This document shows, one piece after another, positions 18,044 through 24,584 of a stretch of 24,584 nucleotides of DNA; the first letter of the stretch is position 1; each line of letters opens with the position of its first letter. The stretch is from positions 1-24,584 of the forward strand of contig KV919313.1 of NCBI GenBank assembly GCA_002049455.2. Direction: 5' to 3'. The translations under genes and the position numbers were made by a program. The notes under the pieces were generated by a model that ran no database searches, was not told the DNA's origin, and saw nothing but the letters and a program-made list of their open reading frames with translations. Source of the DNA: Porphyra umbilicalis (Eukaryota; Rhodophyta; Bangiophyceae; Bangiales; Bangiaceae).

Positions 18044-19787
18044 CGTCAGCTTTGACCGAGTTGCCCAACGGATGCCATTTCCGTTGGGGAACCGTTGGAG
18101 GTTGGGGCTCAACGCGTCTGCTTTTAGTTGTGCGTTTTTGGGCGCTGTGGGGCGTTCGTTGAAGCCCTTTCCTTCGTTGAAGAGCGTTGGGGAACCGTTG
18201 AGCAATGCCCCAACGGAGCCGAGCGCGTGAGTCTGAGGCGATCGTGTGCAAGGACAGAGCTTCCTGGCCACACAGACGCCATCGGCGGGAAGCACATCTC
18301 TAACTACCTGACTTGAGCTCATGTCGTGGACTGCAGTTCTGCAGTTATGTGGAGCATCGGTCGCACTTTCTTGATATTTATTTTGGCAGCCAACCACTCA
18401 ACAAGCCCTTCCTGAGTGCACAGGCCGCGCGGGCTCGGGGGGTGGACGCACACCGTGGTTCTGTGCGTGTTGTCTGCAGCTATGCCGCTTCGTGCTGACC
18501 CGCGCTACAGGCCGTGATGCTGCGTTCTTTTAGGCTGGCCTGAACCGGTACCGGCTGGTGGACATGCTGATATGTACAACGACGCTTTCTGTGTGTCATG
18601 AACTTTTCAACCACGCTTGACGTGGAAGCAGAAGATGTCGAAATTAGCGAACGAAGATATGCGTGCGACTGCTGTGGAGGAAAGGTCTTCTGTATGGGAA
18701 GGGGACAAGAAGGCAGCCGCTGCGACCGCCGCATCCCCGTCAATGCAGGCGTCCACAGCCGACGCGCTTGCCACCGTCGCTGCCTCGGCGGCGCCGGCAC
18801 CGGCAGCGCTCTTTTCACCCGCCTCGCCGACCGTGTGTACAGGCCTCTCATTGGCTTGGTTGCCATCGACGCCAACATTGCGACCGCTGCCAGCACAAGC
18901 ACGACGTCTAGACGGACTGCGCACTGCGGGTGGTGCCGTTAGCCCGCGTCCGGCGGGTGATCCATGTCGTGCCCGAACTCGCAGAGCTGACGGAGCGCAA
19001 GGACCTTGGGGCTTCCCCTTCCGCGCTGGACAGCCAGCTCCCTGAGCGTCTAGCAATGCATTACTTTTTGAACGTCTTTTATCCATGGGACGTTTGATTT
19101 TTGTCGGTCTCTTGCTCTATTGCTATTGCTAAACTGTAGACACTGTGCTCCTTTGACCCAGTGGAGCAGCACTCTTTCTGTGTTCGCCGTCCCTTCCACT
19201 CTTCTTGGCAGCCCAAGTGCGCCGCGTAGGATAATCCGAGCACCATCTGTCCCCGTCAGCATGCCCCAGTGTCGTACTGCAGCGACTAGTGGCCTGAAGT
19301 CTCGTGGATTGCTCGGCACACACGAGCTACCCCCTCGCAGCTTGGACACATGGCTCATCAGAGAGCTGTGCGAGCGGCTATTGGGCCAGCTGCTACGCTT
19401 CCCACTGTGTCTTCGGGTGGGCCTGCGCTCGAAGGACACGCCACATTCCATTGCCACGATCTCTCATTGCACTCGCCTAGAGTCCTTAGCCTCCGTCAGA
19501 TCTACTTGAATGCACCAATCCGGTCCTTAACGCGGCCTTACCGCGTCTCTATCGTGTTCGACATGTGACCATCGCGAGTCTATCTATTGCGACATGTGAC
19601 CATCGCGAGCCCACCCCCCCCCATGGGCTGGAAACGCTTAACGGAAATGGCGTTCGTTGGGGCTCCGTTGAGCTCCGTTGAGCTTCAACGGAGCCCAACG
19701 GTTTCGCGTTTAGTTGGAGGTTGTCTTCAACGGGCCGCCTGTTGAAGAACCGTTGGGCTCCGTTGGGAAACTTAGTCAAAGCTGACG
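18044..19787. mobile_element. TIR element with CAACGG subterminal repeats
   Basis: The left end CGTCAGCTTTGACCGAGTTG (18044) matches the reverse complement of the right end (19787 inward: CGTCAGCTTTGACTAAGTTT). Both continue into CCCAACGGA, giving about 30 bp of imperfect inverted repeat. Both ends then carry many CCGTTGGGG, CCGTTGAGC and CAACGGAGC copies over 100-180 bp, a pattern expected of subterminal transposase-binding sites. No target duplication was found. Superfamily not assigned. The interior contains coding-like sequence (18635-19097) that I do not recognise as a transposase. Confidence 0.6.
18635..19045 (+). CDS. Candidate ORF inside the 18044-19787 element
   Basis: 136 codons starting MSKLANEDMRATAVEERSS, then Ala/Ser/Pro-rich sequence, ending at a TGA (19043-19045). 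The first 30 residues are charged and protein-like. The later part is less so. A second plus frame ending at TGA 19095-19097 looks coding-like over its last 45 codons (ELAELTERKDLG, LPERLAMHYFLNVFYPWDV), suggesting a frame change or an intron near 18900-18960. Its position inside a TIR element suggests captured host sequence or a decayed transposon gene. Function unknown. Confidence 0.25.
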   Translation: MSKLANEDMRATAVEERSSVWEGDKKAAAATAASPSMQASTADALATVAASAAPAPAALFSPASPTVCTGLSLAWLPSTPTLRPLPAQARRLDGLRTAGGAVSPRPAGDPCRARTRRADGAQGPWGFPFRAGQPAP

Positions 19788-19849
19788 TTTAAGGACCTCC
19801 GCGCACCGGCCGCCCAGTCGGCGGGTCGGCGCGGCGGGCCCGCCGGACC

Positions 19850-20042
19850 GGGCCACAGGCTGGCAAGATTGGTGGGATGGACCCCACCCCCACCGGGCCG
19901 GGCCACAGGCTGGAGAAAACGGTGGGGTGGACCCCATCCCCGCCGGGCCGGGCCACAGGCTGGAAAAAACGGTGGGGTGGACCCCATCCCCGCCGGGCCG
20001 GGCCACAGGCTGGAAAATACGGTGGGGTGGACCCCACCCCCG
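19850..20042. repeat. 50-bp satellite, four tandem copies
   Basis: GGGCCACAGGCTGG starts at 19850, 19900, 19950 and 20000, an exact 50-bp period. Each unit contains the small inverted repeat GGGGT-GG-ACCCC. Units 2-4 differ from each other at only a few bases, and unit 1 is more diverged. It lies between a transposon end and the ankyrin gene. A 50-bp period would break a reading frame, so it is unlikely to be coding. Confidence 0.9.
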
Positions 20043-20726
20043 ACCGCCGGCCGTGCGGGTACCCACCGTGCGGCGGGCCGCCGAGCGGTTGGCGCCCCGC
20101 CCGTGGCCCTGCGACATCGCATAGAGGCGCGGGGGAAGGGGCACGGGCTACGCCCCACGGGGGCCCGCCCCGCAACCGCGGCACGCGAGGGGTGGCTCGC
20201 CCGCGCCCATATGGCAGGGGGGGGGGTGCCCCATGCCCCCTTAGGGCCCTTCCCCAACAGCGATGGCCGCGGGGATACCATCAGCACGCGTGCGCGCGCT
20301 AGCGTGTGGCCGCTCGCGCCGCACCCCACTCCACCGCCGCGGCTGACCTGAAGCGCCCGCCCCGCCCGCGGCCGTCCGTCCGGGGCCCTCCCCGAGCGCT
20401 CGCCCTCCCGACGGGCGCCGACGGCTTCGCGTGGCGGTGGCCCGTCGCCGTTGTCGGCGGCGCGCCCACGCGTGGAGCCGCCCCACCCGTCCCCTGCGGC
20501 CCGCAGACCACCGTGGGTGGTGCGGTGCGGCGGCGGGGGCCCACACCGGTGGCGGCACCGTGTGCCCATCCCGGGTGTGAAGCGGCGCGCGCGGGCGGGG
20601 CGGCTCGGCCGCCGGGCCGCCGGGCGGTCACGTGCCGTGGCGCCCGTGCGTGCGCCCCGCGGGCAGACGCGGTTGGTCGTTGACGGTGCTGTGGCCGCGA
20701 CCCCGTGTGGTTGGCGACGCCGCGAC
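20043..20726. other. GC-rich leader region of the ankyrin gene
   Basis: No separate gene is supported. The ankyrin frame is open back to at least 20451, but the 92 codons before 20727 are Arg/Pro-rich with no repeat motif, so I treat them as untranslated. No TATA box is visible. A poly-G run lies at about 20218-20226. Confidence 0.4.
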
Positions 20727-23687
20727 ATGGCAGCCGCCTCGTCGAGTGCGGCGGTTGCGCCGTGGGCGCTCGCACCCGAAGATCCCGCCGCGAAAGCTTA
20801 CGAGTACCGGGACAGGTCGCTGCCCGCTTTGCACGAGGCTGCCCGGCGGGGGGACGCGGCCACCGTCGCGAGGCTGCTCGGCGGCGGTGCGGAGGCTGGT
20901 GCGACGTCGGGAATGGGGGATACGGCGCTGCATTGGGCGGCCGTTGGGGGCCACGTTGAGGTCATGGAGACGCTCCTCGCGGCGGGTGCGGATGCCGCTA
21001 CTAGGTGTCGGTGGAATCGGAGGCATATCGCATGGCGGCCGCTGCACTGGGCGGCGCGCAGTGGCCACGCACCCGCAATAGAGTTCTTGCTCAAGGTGGG
21101 TGTGGACGTGCACGTTCAGACCACGAACGGTGTGACCGCGCTGCACCATGCAGGCCGAAGCGGGAGTGTCCAGGCAGTAGCGGCTCTGCTGGCCGCGGGT
21201 GCGAACGTACACGCCCAGGCCTACGGCGGCGAGACCGCGCTGCACGAGGCGGGCAGGAGCGGGAGTGCCGAGGCGGTCGCGGCCCTGCTGGCCGCGGGTG
21301 CGGACGTACACGTCCAGGCCTACAGCGGCGAGACCGCGCTGCACAAGGCGGGCAGGAGAGGGAGTGCCGAGGCGGTCGCGGCCCTGCTGGCCGCGGGTGC
21401 GGACGTACACGTCCAGGCCTACAGCAGCGAGACCGCGCTGCACAAGGCGGGCAGGAGCGGGAGTGCCGAGGCAGTGGCGGCCCTGGTTGCGGCGGGCGCG
21501 GACGTACATGTGAAGGCTAGCGGCGGCGAGATCGCAATGCATGGTGCGGGCCGGAGTGGGAGTGCCGATGTGGTCGCGGCCCTGGTTGCGGCGGGCGCGG
21601 ACGTACATGTGAAGGCTAGCGGCGGCGAGAACGCAATGCATTGTGCGGGCCGGAGTGGGAGTGCCGATGTGGTCGCGGCCCTGCTGGCCGCGGGTGTGGA
21701 CATATATGTGCAGACCAACGGCGGGCAGACCGCGCTGCACTATGCGGGCAGCACCGGGAGTGCCGAGGCGGTGGGGGCGCTACTGGCCGCGGGTGCGGAC
21801 ATACATGTGCAGACCAAAGGCGGGCAGACCGCGCTGCACTATGCGGGCTGGAGCGGGAGTGCTGAGACGGTGGCGGTGCTGCTGGCCGCGGGCGCGGACT
21901 TCACCGTCCACACCAATGTCGGCGAGACAGCGCTGCACTATGCAGGCGCGAGCAGGAGTGCCGAGGCGGTCGCGATCCTGCTGGCGGCAGGCGCAAACGC
22001 AAATGAGCAAGCCAACGGCGTCCGCGGGACCGCCCTGCATTATGCGGGCGGGAGCGGAAGTGCCGAAGCGGTCGCGGCGCTGCTGGCGGCGGGCGCTGAC
22101 GTGCACATCCAGACCAACTGCGGCGGGACCGCGCTGCACAAGGCGGGAAGGAGAGGGAGTGCCAAGACAGTCGCGGCCCTGCTGGCGGCGGGCGCGGACG
22201 TGCACGTCCAGACCCTCGGCGGCGAGACCGTGCTGCACAGTGCGGGCGCGAGCGGGAGTGCCGATGCGGTCACGGCGCTGCTGGCCGCGGGCGCAGACGT
22301 ACATGTACAGACCCACGACGACTCGACAGCGCTGCACTATGCGGGCGGAGGCGGGAGTGCCAAGGCGGTGGCAGCACTGCTGGCAGCGGGCGCGGATGTA
22401 CATGTGCAGACTCACGAAGGCTGGACCGCGCTGCACGGTGCAGGCGGGAGCGGGGGTGCCGAGGCTGTGGCCGCTTTGCTGGCGGCGGGCGCGGATGTAC
22501 ACGTCCAGACCAACGGCGGCGAGACCGCGCTGCACAGTGCGGGCGCGAGCGGGAGTGCCGATGCGTTCACGGCGCTGCTGGCCGCGGGCGCCGATGTACA
22601 CGTGCAGACCAACGGCGGGGAGACCGCGCTGCACTATGCGGGCAGGAGCGGAAGTGCCGAGGCGGTCACAGCGCTGGTGGCGGCGGGCGCGGACGTACAT
22701 GTCCAAAACAACGTCGGCCAGACCTCGCTGCACATGAGGCGCGCTAGCTGGAGGACCGAGCTTGTGGTGGCACTGCTGGGGACAGGCGCGGACGTCCACG
22801 CGCAGGACCATACAGGCGAGACGGCGATGCACAAGGCGTGCCGGAATGAAGACGTCAAGGCAGTCGTGGCACTGCTGGCGGCCGGCGCGGACGTGAACGC
22901 CACCAACCAAGACAGCTGGACCCCGTTGCACGTAGCCGTGAGCCAAGGCCGCACGCGCACCGTCGCGGCGCTCCTCCGACACGATGCCCGCCCCGCGCCG
23001 GTCTGCAGCACCGGCGACACGCCGCTGTGTATCGCCGTGATCCTCGGTCGCCGCGACATCATTGCCCTGCTGCCGCCCGAGCACCCGGCCGACGCGGTCA
23101 GCACCCCCGCCCTCGAGGCGGTCCGCTACAAGCGCCTCGAGCTGCTCGACACCCCCCAGGTGCACCCCTTCCTCCACGCCCACGACAAGGACTGTGGGGA
23201 CCGCGTGCTGCACTACGCCACCCGCCGCATCGACCACCGGTCGGTCGTCGACCTGCTCCGCCGCGGCGCCGACGCGCAGACGCCCAACGGCCTCGGGGAG
23301 ACGCCCCTGGCTGGCGCCATCCGGTGGCTCCACCGCTTTCTGCGCGACCGCCGCAACGAGGCGGCGCTGTCGCCCGACAGCCGCCCCGACATCCTCTTCC
23401 GCGCCGTGGCCGTCGGCCACGTGGTGCGCCGCGCCCGGGGCGTCGCGGAGCGGGAGGCCGTGCGCGGGTCGGTGCGGGAGAAGCTCGACGCGTGGCGGGC
23501 GGTGGTGCTGTCGCTGCTCCTCGGGGGGGCCGACACGGTCGGGCTGGGGCGGCACGGCGCCCGGCTGTGCGCGCGGGTGGTGGCGAGCGTGCCGTCGCTC
23601 GGCCCGCGACAGGCGGTGCGGCTCCTGTGCACCAGGCGGCTCACGCCGAGGACGGAGGAGGCAGAGGTGATTGAGAAACTGGAGTGA
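20727..23687 (+). CDS. Long ankyrin-repeat protein (986 residues)
   Basis: Intact frame built almost wholly of ankyrin repeats, which form elongated protein-binding scaffolds. The start at 20727 is preferred because it has a favourable context (GACATGG) and the first repeat begins about 30 residues later. An earlier ATG-less extension looks non-coding. Roughly 25 repeats: three ordinary ones (residues 31-134), then sixteen nearly identical 33-residue units (135-663) of the form GETALHYAGRSGSAEAVAALLAAGADVHVQTNG, one being 34 long, then more diverged repeats to about 900. The last 90 residues are helical, Arg/Val/Leu-rich and unrecognised (ending EEAEVIEKLE). No membrane segment, kinase, F-box or other partner domain is visible, so the binding target is unknown. 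Unlike PCH2 and the GTPase, the frame is unbroken. Confidence 0.9.
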   Translation: MAAASSSAAVAPWALAPEDPAAKAYEYRDRSLPALHEAARRGDAATVARLLGGGAEAGATSGMGDTALHWAAVGGHVEVMETLLAAGADAATRCRWNRRHIAWRPLHWAARSGHAPAIEFLLKVGVDVHVQTTNGVTALHHAGRSGSVQAVAALLAAGANVHAQAYGGETALHEAGRSGSAEAVAALLAAGADVHVQAYSGETALHKAGRRGSAEAVAALLAAGADVHVQAYSSETALHKAGRSGSAEAVAALVAAGADVHVKASGGEIAMHGAGRSGSADVVAALVAAGADVHVKASGGENAMHCAGRSGSADVVAALLAAGVDIYVQTNGGQTALHYAGSTGSAEAVGALLAAGADIHVQTKGGQTALHYAGWSGSAETVAVLLAAGADFTVHTNVGETALHYAGASRSAEAVAILLAAGANANEQANGVRGTALHYAGGSGSAEAVAALLAAGADVHIQTNCGGTALHKAGRRGSAKTVAALLAAGADVHVQTLGGETVLHSAGASGSADAVTALLAAGADVHVQTHDDSTALHYAGGGGSAKAVAALLAAGADVHVQTHEGWTALHGAGGSGGAEAVAALLAAGADVHVQTNGGETALHSAGASGSADAFTALLAAGADVHVQTNGGETALHYAGRSGSAEAVTALVAAGADVHVQNNVGQTSLHMRRASWRTELVVALLGTGADVHAQDHTGETAMHKACRNEDVKAVVALLAAGADVNATNQDSWTPLHVAVSQGRTRTVAALLRHDARPAPVCSTGDTPLCIAVILGRRDIIALLPPEHPADAVSTPALEAVRYKRLELLDTPQVHPFLHAHDKDCGDRVLHYATRRIDHRSVVDLLRRGADAQTPNGLGETPLAGAIRWLHRFLRDRRNEAALSPDSRPDILFRAVAVGHVVRRARGVAEREAVRGSVREKLDAWRAVVLSLLLGGADTVGLGRHGARLCARVVASVPSLGPRQAVRLLCTRRLTPRTEEAEVIEKLE
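21129..22715 (+). repeat. 99-bp coding minisatellite (16 ankyrin units)
   Basis: DNA-level tandem array inside the ankyrin gene. GAGACCGCGCTGCAC and GCGGACGTACACGTCCAG-type strings return every 99 bp, with one 102-bp unit. Neighbouring units such as those starting at 21228 and 21327 are almost identical, whereas units outside the array are diverged. This implies recent tandem duplication or gene conversion, and copy number may vary between individuals. Confidence 0.85.
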
Positions 23688-24267
23688 ACACATGCGTTGG
23701 AGGGAAGAAGACGAGAAATGAGAGAGAATCCCCAAAAAAGGGAACCATTGCGCGCTGCAACAACGATCACGGACGCCCCGCCCACCGTCGGGTACGTATC
23801 GTATGAACGGTGGTGCCAGCCGCCACGTGCCGGCCGCCCCCCCACCTACACCTGCATCGCGGTGGTTCAAGCGCACGCCCCCGCCCGAGAGCCCACCGTC
23901 CACGACCCCGACCCGCTGCGCCGCCGGCGCGGCGGGGGCCGGTGCCACCCATGGGCCCCGATCCTCGCTCGTCGTCCTGCATCCCCCCCCCCCCCCCGCA
24001 CAGACGCCCGCCCATGGCGCAGAGTGCCGCACGCGCCACGGCCGGCGGCGGCCGCATCGGTGGGGGTCAAACGCACAGGGGAGGACGCGGGTGCACCCAC
24101 GCACGCGCACGACGGCGGGAGGGCAGACGGGGGCGGGGGGCGGGGGCGGGGGGGGGGCGTCGCACCCGGCGTGGCGCCGGCTGGCGGCCACCCCCGGCGG
24201 CCCGGCGGCGGCGCAGAGATGGGGGGTTGTTGGGGGGTGACGCGCGGTGGGGCGCGGTGCCGGCGGC

Positions 24268-24302
<35 letters not shown>

Positions 24303-24584
24303 CGTCGGCGCGGCGGCGGGCGGTCGGCGGCGGGGCGGCACGACCGCGGGGTGATGGCGCCCGCCGTGGCGGCGCCGCGCGGCGCAGCGTCGGGGCGGGG
24401 CGGCGGCAACGGGGGGCGCCGCCCGCGCGGGCGGCGGCGGCGGCCACGACGGGGGCGGGGTCCCAGGGCGCCGCCGGGGAGGCGCCCGCGCGCCGGTGGG
24501 GAGCGGCGGCAACACCACCGACGGGCGGGGGGGGGCGAGGGCGCCGCCGCCGCCTCTTGGTGGGGGGGGGGGGGGGGGGGGGGG
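23688..24584. other. GC-rich flank ending in poly-G, unassigned
   Basis: The first 150 bases after the ankyrin stop are AT-richer and probably its 3' flank, with no AATAAA seen. From 23830 onward GC is extreme and all frames are open. It contains a GCG trinucleotide run (about 24270-24301) and ends in 23 G at 24562-24584, the window edge. A gene starting on the minus strand is possible, but no domain is visible. Confidence 0.45.

Noticed and set aside
19850..20042. CRISPR-like regular repeats
   Set aside because: The 50-bp units are directly adjacent, without unique spacers, and lie in a eukaryotic context. They are a satellite array.
20451..20726. N-terminal extension of the ankyrin protein
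   Set aside because: The segment is Arg/Pro-rich without repeat motifs, and the ATG at 20727 has a better context immediately before the first ankyrin repeat.
21780..24518. Minus-strand open frame of 912 codons opposite the ankyrin gene
   Set aside because: It is the antisense shadow of the 99-bp repeats. The plus strand gives textbook ankyrin repeats, and the antisense product has no domain.

Overview
This window looks like nuclear DNA from a GC-rich eukaryote. It carries a split homologue of the meiotic AAA+ ATPase PCH2/TRIP13, a septin/AIG1-like GTPase, a long ankyrin-repeat protein and several DNA transposons with terminal inverted repeats (TIRs). There are no operons, Shine-Dalgarno spacing or bacterial gene packing. 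Very high GC blocks, dozens of poly-G/poly-C runs (up to 29 nt) and Ala/Gly/Pro/Arg-rich proteins fit a GC-rich alga, for example a bangiophyte red alga. That assignment is inference and nothing in the sequence proves it.

Layout. 1-1130: unassigned. 1200-3480: extreme low-complexity GC-rich DNA with homopolymers and a 25-bp minisatellite. 3489-5601 (minus): PCH2/TRIP13 homologue whose conserved segments lie in different reading frames that switch at poly-C/G tracts. 5600-7540: putative upstream region, G-rich tract, nothing recognised. 7541-8913 and 9321-9890: two weak coding candidates, the second with a G-box plus TATA box. 9918-19787: a transposon-rich stretch. It holds a TIR element (9918-11585) split by a small hAT-like element (10086-10849, near-perfect 8-bp target duplication), a TA-flanked TIR element (14046-14674) inside a fold-back, a second hAT-like element (16662-17933) carrying an inverted copy of the same TA-flanked family (16807-17434), and a fifth TIR element (18044-19787). 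The GTPase gene (15318-16144, minus, one frameshift after the P-loop) sits among them. 19850-20042: four copies of a 50-bp satellite. 20727-23687 (plus): intact 986-residue ankyrin protein, mostly near-identical 33-residue repeats. 23688-24584: GC-rich sequence ending in poly-G at the window edge.

The recognised genes show no sign of acting as one pathway. PCH2 remodels HORMA-domain proteins in meiosis and the spindle checkpoint, the GTPase is probably membrane-anchored by its tail, and the ankyrin protein is a likely protein-binding scaffold. The most notable content is the nested TIR transposon families, the poly-G-linked frame changes in PCH2 and the homogenised ankyrin array. All alignments were made by eye.
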